A stretch of 64,000 nucleotides of DNA from assembly GCF_014697615.1 (NCBI RefSeq), contig NZ_JACJSD010000024.1:36024-100023 (forward strand), written 5' to 3'. The stretch comes from Nostoc sp. FACHB-280 (GTDB lineage Bacteria; Cyanobacteriota; Cyanobacteriia; Cyanobacteriales; Nostocaceae). Below are positions 17,504 through 26,017 of this stretch, one piece after another. The notes under the pieces are model-generated. The model searched no databases. It saw only the letters and a program-made list of their open reading frames with translations, and had not been told where the DNA came from. Made by a program: the position numbers and the translations under genes. Each line of letters opens with the position of its first letter. The first letter of the stretch is position 1.

Positions 17504-17747
17504 GGTAACACAGGTTGATTCTGTTGGCTATGCAAGAGTATTTAGAACAAAAAATTGCCAATATATTGCTTACCTTAGCTCACCTAAATTTAGTCTTGGT
17601 GCGGAATGATATTATCCGTGTATAGCAGCAGTCCTCAATGATGTACAAATATCTCTCCCCTGTCTTCCTTGCCTGTTCTGTGCGTATATCAAATAGGACT
17701 GCTGTGGAAGCAGAAATTTTCAGCAGCTTTTAGGTACTGAGTTCACT

Positions 17748-18482
17748 ATGCGACTGATATTAGTTGAGGATGAAACAGATTTAGGTGCAGCCATCAAGCA
17801 AGTTCTCAGCCATGAGGCGTATGTAGTAGATTGGTTTTTAGATGGGAATCAAGCATGGCAACATCTCGAAAATAGCTCAACTGAGTACACATTAGCGATT
17901 TTTGATTGGATGCTGCCTGGGGTCTCTGGAATAGAGTTGTGTAAATGGTTACGAAAATGCCAGTTAACCCTACCTGTGTTAATGCTAACGGCTAAAGACC
18001 GTATGGAAGAAAAAATTATTGGTTTAGATAGCGGCGCAGATGATTATTTAATTAAACCTTTTGATATGGCAGAACTACTAGCCAGATTACGAGCATTGCA
18101 TAGGCGGGCTGCTTACACAGGCGCAACGTTTACACCCCAAGTCAAACCTCGACGTTTAGAAGTAGGTTATCTGGCGCTTAACTACAACACTCATGAACTG
18201 ACTCGGCAGTATACTAACGGAGAAACGCAAGTATTAACTTTAACAATTAAGGAATTTCAATTGTTAGAGTTTTTTATGCGACATCCTAACCAAATTATCA
18301 ACCGTGACCAAATTATTAATCAACTTTGGGAAATTGGTACAGCACCAGTCAGCAATGTCGTAGCAGCGCAAATTCGCTTATTGAGACGTAAATTAGGAGA
18401 AGAAGACAGCGAAGCTTTGATAGAAACTATTTATGGTGTAGGCTATCGTCTTAATATTCAGACTACAGAAATAAGTAGTTGA
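17748..18482 (+). CDS. OmpR/PhoB-type response regulator
   Basis: 244 residues. A receiver domain (about 1-118; Asp53 in AIFDWMLPG, lysine in LIKPF) is joined to a winged-helix DNA-binding domain (about 150-240; LTIKEFQLLEFFMRHPN, IYGVGYRL). FDWMLPG is the pattern of the cyanobacterial RppA/NrsR-like group, which includes redox and nickel regulators; the precise role is not clear. The next gene is its kinase and overlaps or abuts the stop, so the pair is one operon. The 244-bp spacer upstream holds no supported gene. Confidence 0.9.
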   Translation: MRLILVEDETDLGAAIKQVLSHEAYVVDWFLDGNQAWQHLENSSTEYTLAIFDWMLPGVSGIELCKWLRKCQLTLPVLMLTAKDRMEEKIIGLDSGADDYLIKPFDMAELLARLRALHRRAAYTGATFTPQVKPRRLEVGYLALNYNTHELTRQYTNGETQVLTLTIKEFQLLEFFMRHPNQIINRDQIINQLWEIGTAPVSNVVAAQIRLLRRKLGEEDSEALIETIYGVGYRLNIQTTEISS

Positions 18483-18487
18483 TTTAT

Positions 18488-19816
18488 ATGAAACGTAATC
18501 ATATTTTTTACCAAACTCGGTTGAGATTGGCAGCTTGGTATACTCTAGTGATGGGTAGTATTTTAGGGCTATCTGGTTTTGGAGTCTATACTGTAGTTGC
18601 CCATACTTATTATGAGACTATTGACCAGGGATTAAAATCAGTAGCAAAGGCACTTCATAAAAGTGTTGAACCAGCTTGGCAACAACCAGGACATTTACAA
18701 GAACTAGCTAAAGAACTTTCCTTAGAATTATGTGTAGCTTCTACAAGCTGTTTACCTAAAACAACTATTATCAAACAACCAATAAATGAGACAGGTAATC
18801 AGGTGAATTACTATGTGCGCTTATTAGATAGTTCAGAAAAAGTATTTGCAAGCACAGGTATAGAATTTGATAATTTAAACCCTACTGTATCATCACAACC
18901 TTGGCAAATAATTACTGATGCTTTTGGTACGCGATACCGCCAAATAACTTTACCTTTGTATACTCAAAACCAAATTTCAGGTTATTTACAAGTCGCACGT
19001 AGTATTACTGATTTAGATCAACATTTGGCTTATTTGAGATTAACTTTAATTTTGGGACTGCCAATTTCGATGGTTTTTGTGGCTTTGTCTAGTTGGTGGT
19101 TGGCAGAAAGAGCAATGCAACCTGTGTATCTTTCCTATCAACAAATGCAACAATTTACTGCTGATGCTGCCCATGAGTTCCGCACCCCTTTAGCAGCAAT
19201 GCACTCTACTATTGAAGCCGCGATCAAGTTACAGCTAGAACTAAAAGCAAATCATGGCACTTTAGATGTCCTGAAACGCCAAAATCATCGCTTATCACAA
19301 TTAGTTAGTGATTTATTGTTGTTAACAAGGATAGATCAAAAACAAATAACAGTAGAACATCAGCCTTGCTGTCTGAATGATTTAATTAGCGATTTAATTG
19401 AAGAATTAGCATTTTTAGCGGTAGAAAATCAAGTCAATCTTGCTGGACAGATGTCAGTGATCAAAAAAGTTTATGTCCAGGGAAATGAAGAACAGCTTTA
19501 TCGCTTAATTTCTAACTTGATTATTAATGCAATTCAGGCAACACCAAGTGGCGGAAAAGTCACTGTTTTTTTAGAAATTAATGAGCTTTATGCCATTATT
19601 AAAGTTCAAGATACAGGAATTGGTATTGCCATCGAACATCAACAGCGAATTTTTGATCGGTTCTATCGAGTAGATCGCGATCGCTCTCGGAGTTCTGGTG
19701 GTTCTGGTTTGGGTTTAGCCATTGCTTTAGCGATCGCTCAAGCACACAAAGGCAAGATTTACGTTCAAAGTCAAATCGGACTGGGTAGTACATTTACAGT
19801 CCGAATTCCTCTGTAG
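18488..19816 (+). CDS. Membrane sensor histidine kinase paired with the OmpR-type regulator
   Basis: About 442 residues from the ATG at 18488; a TTG three codons earlier is possible. Two membrane segments (about 15-37 and 185-205 of the protein) bracket an extracytoplasmic sensor region of about 150 residues. The kinase core follows: DAAHEFRTPLAAMHST (phospho-His), NLIINAIQATP, DTGIGI and GGSGLGLAIA. There is no obvious HAMP domain. The sensor part has CVASTSC, a close cysteine pair that could sense redox state or bind metal; this is speculation. The gene is directly behind the response regulator. It ends near a hairpin at 19855. Confidence 0.9.
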   Translation: MKRNHIFYQTRLRLAAWYTLVMGSILGLSGFGVYTVVAHTYYETIDQGLKSVAKALHKSVEPAWQQPGHLQELAKELSLELCVASTSCLPKTTIIKQPINETGNQVNYYVRLLDSSEKVFASTGIEFDNLNPTVSSQPWQIITDAFGTRYRQITLPLYTQNQISGYLQVARSITDLDQHLAYLRLTLILGLPISMVFVALSSWWLAERAMQPVYLSYQQMQQFTADAAHEFRTPLAAMHSTIEAAIKLQLELKANHGTLDVLKRQNHRLSQLVSDLLLLTRIDQKQITVEHQPCCLNDLISDLIEELAFLAVENQVNLAGQMSVIKKVYVQGNEEQLYRLISNLIINAIQATPSGGKVTVFLEINELYAIIKVQDTGIGIAIEHQQRIFDRFYRVDRDRSRSSGGSGLGLAIALAIAQAHKGKIYVQSQIGLGSTFTVRIPL

Positions 19817-19854
19817 TACTCTACTCAATTCATGTTCACAGATTACAGGTGTTC

Positions 19855-19884
19855 AGATACCCAACTGTTGACAGTTGGGTATCT
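19855..19884. terminator. Perfect 14-bp hairpin between convergent genes
   Basis: AGATACCCAACTGT (19855-19868) pairs perfectly with ACAGTTGGGTATCT (19871-19884) around a two-base loop. It lies between the kinase stop (19816, plus) and the RTX gene stop (19924, minus). It shares its ends with the AGATAC hairpin family. Confidence 0.65.
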
Positions 19885-19923
19885 ATAGGCGATCGTATAT
19901 TTGTGTTTATTTTGCGACAGTAT

Positions 19924-22305
19924 CTAAACAATCACAAAGTTGCTGACATTCAGCGCCGGCACACCAGACAGTTGCGCTAGTTGTACTTGTCTAAATCCAC
20001 CAGCATTACCATCTTGGTCAAAGTACAACGCACCAGTAATGTTGTTATAGATGAATCTTTGATCAGCTGTGGTTGCCGATGTTCCCAAGGTAAACTGACT
20101 AATCGATAGCGCCCCAGCCAATAAACCGCCACCAAAACCAGCCGCAGATATCTGAATGGTGTCATTACTGATACTGAAGTCAGTAATCGTATCAGTACCT
20201 TCATTAAAATGATTAAAGACAAAGGTATCTGCACCACTACCTCCTGTAATCAAGTCGTTACCTGTACCACCAATGAGAAAATCATTACCATTACCACCAA
20301 TCAAGGTATCGTTTCCACTACCGCCATCCAGGGTGTTATTACCTAAAGCACCCGCCGCCGAAAGATAATCATTCCCACTACCACCATTCAGTACATTAGT
20401 ACCACTGGAATTCTGCACAGTCAATGTGTCGCTACCATTGCCTCCATTGAGAGTGTTATTTCCAGATGAACTAACAGCAGCAAGATAGTCATTACCATTG
20501 TCACCATTCAGTACATTAGTACCACTAGAACCATCCACAATTAATATATCGTTACTATTTCTACCGTTAAGAGTATTATTCCCAGATGAATTAACAGCAG
20601 AGAAAACATCATCAGCATTATCGCCATTCAGCTGGTTATCGCCTGTAGAATCATCAACGATTAATGTGTTTCTACCAGCACCACCATTGAGGGTGTTGTT
20701 TCCAGACGAACCAACCGCAGAAAGATAATCCTCACCAGTACCACCATCTAGCAGGTTATCGCCTGTTGAATAGTCAACGTTTAATGTGTCATCACCTGCG
20801 CCACCAATGAGGGTGTTAACACCAGAAGTACCAACAGCATAAAGCTCATCATTACCGTTGTAACCATTCAGCAAGTTATTACCTGTAGAATCATCTGTAA
20901 TTAGCTTGTCGTCACCTACTCCACCATCTAGGGTATTATCACCAGCAGCACCAATAGCGGAAAGCGTATCATTCCCTGCACCACCACTCAGTAGGTTATT
21001 GCCTGTTGAATAGTTAACATTTAATGTATCGTTACCAGCACCACCATTGATTCGATCATTACCACCACTACCACCAAAAAGTGTATCATCGCCATTGCTG
21101 CCAACAATGTTGTCACTGTAGCTTGTACCAATGATTGTTAAACTTTCGATGTTGCTGTAGCTAACTCGATTTGTGCCTGCGGTGATTCTGCCACTGTTAG
21201 TTGAAGCATTGTATGTGGACGAGATGGGTGCATCAGCATCACTGTAATCAATGGAAAGAGAATCTTCCCCATCTCCACCATCTACGGTTTGAGTCGCGAT
21301 GGTGGTAGGACTTGGTTCTTGTGGCACGATGTTGCTGAGATAAAAGATATCATCCCCTGCGCCACCATAGAGGCTATTATTTCCGGCGACACGTTCGGCA
21401 TAAATCTCATCATTGCCATCACCACCATCCACAAGGTTGTTGCCTGTGGAGGTACTAATATCTATTATGTCATCACCTTCTCCACCACTGAGGGTGTTAT
21501 TCCCGGTTGTAAAAGCAGCTAGTATGACATCATTTCCACCTTCACCTGCGATGTTGTTGTCCCCATCGCTCACATCAATACTGTCATCTAAACGTGCATT
21601 GCTAATGGTGATGAAATCATCGAACTCTGTACCAATAATGTTCAAGCGTTCGATGTTGCTGTAACTTATTTCATTGCTTCCGGCTGTGATGGTGCCAATG
21701 TTTCTGGCACTATTAAAAGTTGATGAGATGGGGGCATCAGCATCACTGTAATCAACAAACAGAGAATCTTCCCCATCTCCACCATCTACTGTTTGCGTCG
21801 CGATGGTGGTAGGACTTGGTTCTTGTGGCACGATGTTGCTGAGATAAAAGATATCATCCCCTGCGCCACCATAGAGGCTATTATTTCCGGCGACACGTTC
21901 GGCATAAATCTCATCATTGCCATCACCACCATCCACAAGGTTATTACCTGTGGAGGTACTAATATCTATTATGTCATCGCCTGCTCCACCACTGAGGAGG
22001 TTATTTCCAACAGAAAAGATAGCTAGTAAAGTGTCATTATCATCACCTCCTTCTAAAACGTTGTTTCCAGAAGAACGAGTAATATCTAAAAAATCATCTC
22101 CTATTCCACCTCTGAGGATACTGTTTCCTGTGGAACTGGCAACGGCTGTGGCGGCATTCAGACTATCATTTCCAGCGCCACCATCTAAAATGTCATTGCC
22201 ACCATTGCCCAATAAAGTATCATTCCCGGCAAAGCCTCTAATAATATCATCGCCAGCTGTGCCAATGAGGTTGTCATTGCCATTTGTACCATTGATATTC
22301 ACCAT
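19924..22305 (-). CDS. RTX-like calcium-binding repeat exoprotein
   Basis: 793 residues made almost wholly of GGxGNDxL-type repeats, the calcium-binding beta-roll units of RTX proteins. It starts directly with NGTNGNDNLIGTAGDD and has no Sec signal. Many units are spaced at about 20 residues, with GNN-x-L between two GGxGxD turns. The last 110 residues (TFVFNHFNEGTDTITDF, then ALYFDQDGNAGG and a hydrophobic end) match the C-terminal secretion region of type I exported RTX proteins. No ABC exporter genes are in the window. No catalytic domain is visible, so a surface or matrix role is more likely than a toxin; that is inference. Residues about 97-265 and 265-433 include a near-exact 504-bp duplication. 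Confidence 0.85.
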   Translation of the reverse strand: MVNINGTNGNDNLIGTAGDDIIRGFAGNDTLLGNGGNDILDGGAGNDSLNAATAVASSTGNSILRGGIGDDFLDITRSSGNNVLEGGDDNDTLLAIFSVGNNLLSGGAGDDIIDISTSTGNNLVDGGDGNDEIYAERVAGNNSLYGGAGDDIFYLSNIVPQEPSPTTIATQTVDGGDGEDSLFVDYSDADAPISSTFNSARNIGTITAGSNEISYSNIERLNIIGTEFDDFITISNARLDDSIDVSDGDNNIAGEGGNDVILAAFTTGNNTLSGGEGDDIIDISTSTGNNLVDGGDGNDEIYAERVAGNNSLYGGAGDDIFYLSNIVPQEPSPTTIATQTVDGGDGEDSLSIDYSDADAPISSTYNASTNSGRITAGTNRVSYSNIESLTIIGTSYSDNIVGSNGDDTLFGGSGGNDRINGGAGNDTLNVNYSTGNNLLSGGAGNDTLSAIGAAGDNTLDGGVGDDKLITDDSTGNNLLNGYNGNDELYAVGTSGVNTLIGGAGDDTLNVDYSTGDNLLDGGTGEDYLSAVGSSGNNTLNGGAGRNTLIVDDSTGDNQLNGDNADDVFSAVNSSGNNTLNGRNSNDILIVDGSSGTNVLNGDNGNDYLAAVSSSGNNTLNGGNGSDTLTVQNSSGTNVLNGGSGNDYLSAAGALGNNTLDGGSGNDTLIGGNGNDFLIGGTGNDLITGGSGADTFVFNHFNEGTDTITDFSISNDTIQISAAGFGGGLLAGALSISQFTLGTSATTADQRFIYNNITGALYFDQDGNAGGFRQVQLAQLSGVPALNVSNFVIV
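21218..22014. repeat. 504-bp internal duplication in the RTX gene
   Basis: Bases 21218-21510 recur at 21722-22014, offset by exactly 504 bp (168 codons). The core 21293-21438 is identical in both copies, including synonymous positions. This points to recent unequal crossing-over or gene conversion. Confidence 0.8.
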
Positions 22306-22358
22306 AACTTTTACCTAAATAAATCGATGATTTACCTGAAAATTCTGTGTCATACAAA

Positions 22359-22391
22359 AAAGGAGAGGTGAGCATTGCTCATCTCTCCTTT
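22359..22391 (-). terminator. Rho-independent terminator of the di-haem cytochrome gene
   Basis: Arms 22359-22374 and 22376-22391 (AAAGGAGAGGTGAGCA and its complement) pair over 16 bp with one G-U pair and a one-base loop. Read on the minus strand it is followed by TTTTTG. It lies 63 bp beyond the stop at 22454. Confidence 0.8.
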
Positions 22392-22453
22392 GGTTATCAA
22401 AATGAACAATGATGAAATTCCTTGAGAGCTAGGAATATTTAGTGGTCGTCAAG

Positions 22454-24739
22454 TTATAACTCTTTGAGGAATTCAATCATGGCTTGTTGGTCAGCAGGAC
22501 TCAAAGAACGATAGCGACGAATGACTTCCCGTGCATCACTGCGATGGGTTCTAGAAACTTCGCTATTGTAAGGAGGACAAATCACGTCTGCTGGTGAAGA
22601 GCCATAAGAAATTTTGCCAATGGCTCCCCCTGGTGGTACTGGACATCCTGCTCCGGGGACGTTAGTAGGCGTACGACTATCATCGGGGGCTGGTAAGTCG
22701 TGTAACTCAATAGCTGCACGAATAGCATCATCTAAAGTACGCACAACTAATGGTGCATTAGTAACTTGACTGTTAGTAAATACAGTACCAGCAGGATTAC
22801 TGTTAACGGTGAGTCGGCTTAAGTACACACGAGCATCGTGTAAGAATGGAGCGCCCATTCTACCCAAACCCATGAGTGGTGCTGTACGGAACTCATCACC
22901 CAAAGCAGTGCCTTGCACATTGCTAAATACGTCACCAGCAAGGTTACGAGGAAGATCAAAGGTAGCAAAAGAACGACCTACAGATGTAGTAGCACCTTGT
23001 TCCTTAGAAAGAGTTGGTTGATATTGTCTGTTAACAACTAATGGATCACGAGGTAAAGAAGCCCAACGCTCTGCATCGATTTGAGGTACGTTGTGCAGAA
23101 GTAGATCAGAGAAAATTGGAGCCCATTTATAGCTCAAATGTTGAGCAACGATCGCACCATCTCTGGTTGTGGCTGCTGGTGACTGACCGGTTCTTTGAAC
23201 AGGGATATGGCAGCTGGCACAGCTCACCATAGAATCTTTACGGTTAATAGCATTAGGATCGCGATCGTCACCACCTGCTGGGAAGCGGCCTGGAATCATC
23301 CGGTTAGAGAAAGCTACTAAGTCAATACCAAAAAGCTCTGCACCGCGCTTAACTTGACCTTCAGGACTTTGTGGAGAACGAGACCTTGTGGGATTATTCA
23401 ACACTGCCAAAAGTGTGTCACCAAATTCTGGAGGAGCGGTCATCCGCAAGAAATTCCGTTCACTTAATGGCACACTGAGGTGTGATTCTAATGTGTTGGG
23501 ATATGGGTCAACACAACCTGGACGACCAATGTTAGTAGGAGAGTCTGTTGGTTCATTACGGTTGAGAATACTTGTAAACCCAACTTCCCCTTGTAGACCA
23601 CCAGCAACAAACTGGAGGATTTCTGCACCATTAGCCCGCAACCCAAAGCGTCCTACACCACCAGTAAAAGCTGAACCGGCAGAGATAGCAGTGCCTGTAG
23701 GGGTAGGAATAGTGTTGGTTTTACCAGTAATACAATCGCCTATACAAGCGAAGATAGCTGCATTGTTGAGAGATGAGGGGATACTTTGAGTATCAGAACC
23801 TTCATCTTCAAAGCGTCGGATGTCGTTGGTCGGAATTGCTTCCATCAAACCACGACCAATATATGGAGGCCCAGCAAACTCAACCACACTTCGTCGGAAA
23901 CCAAGAGAACTAAGTTTTGTTACCGGATCAATGTTGGGCAAGTTCGGGTCTTCAGCAATTGTTGGAATGCGCTCAGGCAAACACTCAGGGAGGGAAGGAC
24001 GAGTGTGTTGAACAAAGCCACCGAGGCGTGGTGAAAGTCCGCCCCTGGCCACCCCATCAAGAGGATCAAAGAGGTTCTGTGCAGGATTATAGTCGCCGAA
24101 GGTTGTAAAAGCAGCTGTCCTGCCAGTGTTATTGATAGCATCAAGGTTATCAGCGGCTCTTCCACCACCAGTAGCAGGATCGAGGGCTGTAAACTTAAAG
24201 TTTGTTGGTGACGAGCGTGCAGCTCTAGATACGTTAGAAACGTCACGTACAACTCGGCTATTAGGAGTTGCTTCAGCAGAACTCAAGTGACAACCTAAGC
24301 ACATCTGCTGGTTAGCAATTGGCCCTGCACCTTCTACAGCAAGGTGGGGTGTTGTGAAGAATTGTATCCCTTCTACCAAGGCCTCTTTTTGTGTGGGAGT
24401 TGCAGAAGGATAGACCAAGGCATCAAGGTCTTTCAATCCCAAAGGAAATGCCCCAACTACACCAAATTTTTGTCGGGGAACACGTTCTGCTGGAGTAAAT
24501 GCGATTCCTGGTGCTGGCTCTGCTACATCAAATACATTATTGATTCCATTACCAAGCTCGGTTTGTCTTTGAGCTAACAACGTCGCATCGTCTGGGATAT
24601 TACTACCAATAGGAGCAGAAGAGAAAATACCTGCCAAACCGACTTCTGGGAAGAGTGCTGCCGAAGATATGGCCAGGGCAAATGAACAGCATACTATTAA
24701 TAACAAAGTTGGAAGCCTACGCTTACGCGTAAACCTCAT
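22454..24739 (-). CDS. Secreted di-haem cytochrome, DUF1111-like oxidoreductase
   Basis: About 761 residues from the ATG at 24739, which has GAGAG before it; an ATG six codons upstream is also possible. A signal peptide is clear (RKRRLPTLLLIVCCSFALAI). Two haem-c sites are visible: CLGCH (about 153-157 in the longer version) and CASCH (about 513-517). The segment GRFGLRANGAEILQFVAGG matches the DUF1111 di-haem oxidoreductase family, related to bacterial cytochrome c peroxidases. It would sit in the periplasm or outer layers and transfer electrons to a peroxide or an unknown substrate. It is longer than typical family members. No partner gene is adjacent. It ends at a strong terminator. Confidence 0.8.
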   Translation of the reverse strand: MRFTRKRRLPTLLLIVCCSFALAISSAALFPEVGLAGIFSSAPIGSNIPDDATLLAQRQTELGNGINNVFDVAEPAPGIAFTPAERVPRQKFGVVGAFPLGLKDLDALVYPSATPTQKEALVEGIQFFTTPHLAVEGAGPIANQQMCLGCHLSSAEATPNSRVVRDVSNVSRAARSSPTNFKFTALDPATGGGRAADNLDAINNTGRTAAFTTFGDYNPAQNLFDPLDGVARGGLSPRLGGFVQHTRPSLPECLPERIPTIAEDPNLPNIDPVTKLSSLGFRRSVVEFAGPPYIGRGLMEAIPTNDIRRFEDEGSDTQSIPSSLNNAAIFACIGDCITGKTNTIPTPTGTAISAGSAFTGGVGRFGLRANGAEILQFVAGGLQGEVGFTSILNRNEPTDSPTNIGRPGCVDPYPNTLESHLSVPLSERNFLRMTAPPEFGDTLLAVLNNPTRSRSPQSPEGQVKRGAELFGIDLVAFSNRMIPGRFPAGGDDRDPNAINRKDSMVSCASCHIPVQRTGQSPAATTRDGAIVAQHLSYKWAPIFSDLLLHNVPQIDAERWASLPRDPLVVNRQYQPTLSKEQGATTSVGRSFATFDLPRNLAGDVFSNVQGTALGDEFRTAPLMGLGRMGAPFLHDARVYLSRLTVNSNPAGTVFTNSQVTNAPLVVRTLDDAIRAAIELHDLPAPDDSRTPTNVPGAGCPVPPGGAIGKISYGSSPADVICPPYNSEVSRTHRSDAREVIRRYRSLSPADQQAMIEFLKEL

Positions 24740-24757
24740 GATGTTTCGCTCTCTCAT

Positions 24758-25650
24758 AAGTTTCTAGATTTTCATAGGAAAGTTGTTTGTTACAAGGGGG
24801 TCAATCATCAACTACGTGATGATTTGTACTGCTGCCCTATCAGAAACATACACTATTTCAACATAAATAAAAGATACAGTATGTAACTAGTAAATTCTGC
24901 ATGTCTTTACTAATAATTTAATAATCGCTTCATATACTCTAGAAAAATTTACTGATAGAGAAGTGAATAAACTTTCCCAAACTAGGATATGGCAACAAGA
25001 GGAAAATTTTACTCAAGCGTATGCGTATTGACCGAGTGTTAACTTATGTTTTTACCTTTTACTCTGGCAAGGGATGATAACAGCAAATAATTTATCCCCT
25101 TAAGAGCTTATGGATTTAATTAAAACTAGTAAATTTTATTAATTAGATTTCGGCAATCTAGATTATTGTTTGTCTTTTGTGCCATAATTAAGACTCGCAT
25201 TAACTAAGTTAAAGGTGAGTGCTGGATAATAAGCAATCACCTTTTTTTTCTGAAATGCTTGCTACTGCTATTTCGATTAGCTCTCAATGGCATAAGTTCA
25301 AACTAGCATCAAATATTATGATTATTTACTAATAATCTGGTTAGATACTTAGAGTCTATATATAGGCAAAAAGCTTGCTAAGGAAGGTTTTCAGGGAAAA
25401 CCAATCATATTTATAAGCTAGATAAACTACGGAATAAAATCAAGCAATGCGGTTTAATTTCAAGCATAAATTGTACCAGTCATAGCTTTATACTGGCATG
25501 ACAACCAAATAATACTCAGGGTTTGACTAGTTACATATTATGTAAAAAAGCGGGATACTCTGTCAATTCCTGACACTACTTTATACTTCATATTCAATTC
25601 GTTTGGTATTTCATTGAGATTTTAATAATTTAGCTTATTTTTGAGTAAAT
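24758..25650. other. Long intergenic region with candidate small RNA
   Basis: About 890 bp with no ORF of note. It contains the cytochrome promoter region near 24760-24900 and an orphan terminator (25211-25249) preceded by a small hairpin (25144-25160). A single degenerate copy of the downstream motif (ATTTCATT-GAG-ATTTTAAT) is at 25608-25626. The rest is AT-rich with no visible structure. Confidence 0.5.
25144..25249 (+). ncRNA. Candidate small RNA ending in a strong terminator
   Basis: On the plus strand, TAGATT-TCGGC-AATCTA forms a small hairpin at 25144-25160. Then AAAGGTGA (25211-25218) pairs with TCACCTTT (25237-25244), with an inner GCT/AGC pair, and runs into eight T residues. This is a textbook Rho-independent terminator, yet no plus-strand gene lies within 5 kb upstream. 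The simplest reading is a short non-coding transcript. The 5' end is not defined. No known cyanobacterial RNA family was recognised. Confidence 0.4.
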
Positions 25651-25945
25651 AAGGATTTCATTTAAATTTCATTTTTATCGGCAGTCGAATTGTTGGTGTC
25701 AATAAAAGCCTGCAATTTTATAATCTATCTTTTGGTAGACAAGGATTTCATTTAAATTTCATTTTTATCGGCGCTCGAATTGTTGGTGTCAATAAAAAAC
25801 TGCATTTTCATCATCTAACCTTCGGTAGATAAGAATTTCATTTAGATTTCATTTTTGTTGGCATTTAAATTGAATTACAGCAATAAAAACTTGCTGTTTT
25901 ATATATCTATCTTTCGGTTGATGAGGATTTCATTTAAATTTCATT
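25651..25945. repeat. Four tandem ~90-bp repeats with paired ATTTCATT half-sites
   Basis: Units begin at 25651, 25741, 25831 and 25923 (periods 90, 90, 92). Units 1 and 2 are very similar throughout (TCGAATTGTTGGTGTCAATA); units 3 and 4 have diverged. Every unit keeps ATTTCATT-N3-ATTTCATT exactly (25655, 25745, 25835, 25927), that is two 8-bp direct repeats phased at 11 bp. This is the layout of binding sites for OmpR/PhoB-type regulators. The array ends about 70 bp before the ClC start. Binding is inferred. Confidence 0.75.
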
Positions 25946-26017
25946 TTCTTGAAAGTAGTTGTTGATGAGATAAACTGTAAAAAACTTCAGACTTTTACTG
26001 ACTTTCACTGATGACAA

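Noticed and set aside
17530..17625. 31-codon plus-strand frame after moaE
   Set aside because: Starts with ATG and has a plausible hydrophobic helix, but no ribosome site, no family and too short to support.
20498..22318. Plus-strand frames opposite the RTX gene
   Set aside because: They are mirror frames caused by the repetitive coding sequence; composition is Pro/Ser-rich and follows the repeat.
25651..25945. Tandem repeats that could be a CRISPR array
   Set aside because: The units are contiguous 90-bp copies whose sequences between motifs are related, not unique spacers of 30-40 bp. No cas gene is in the window.
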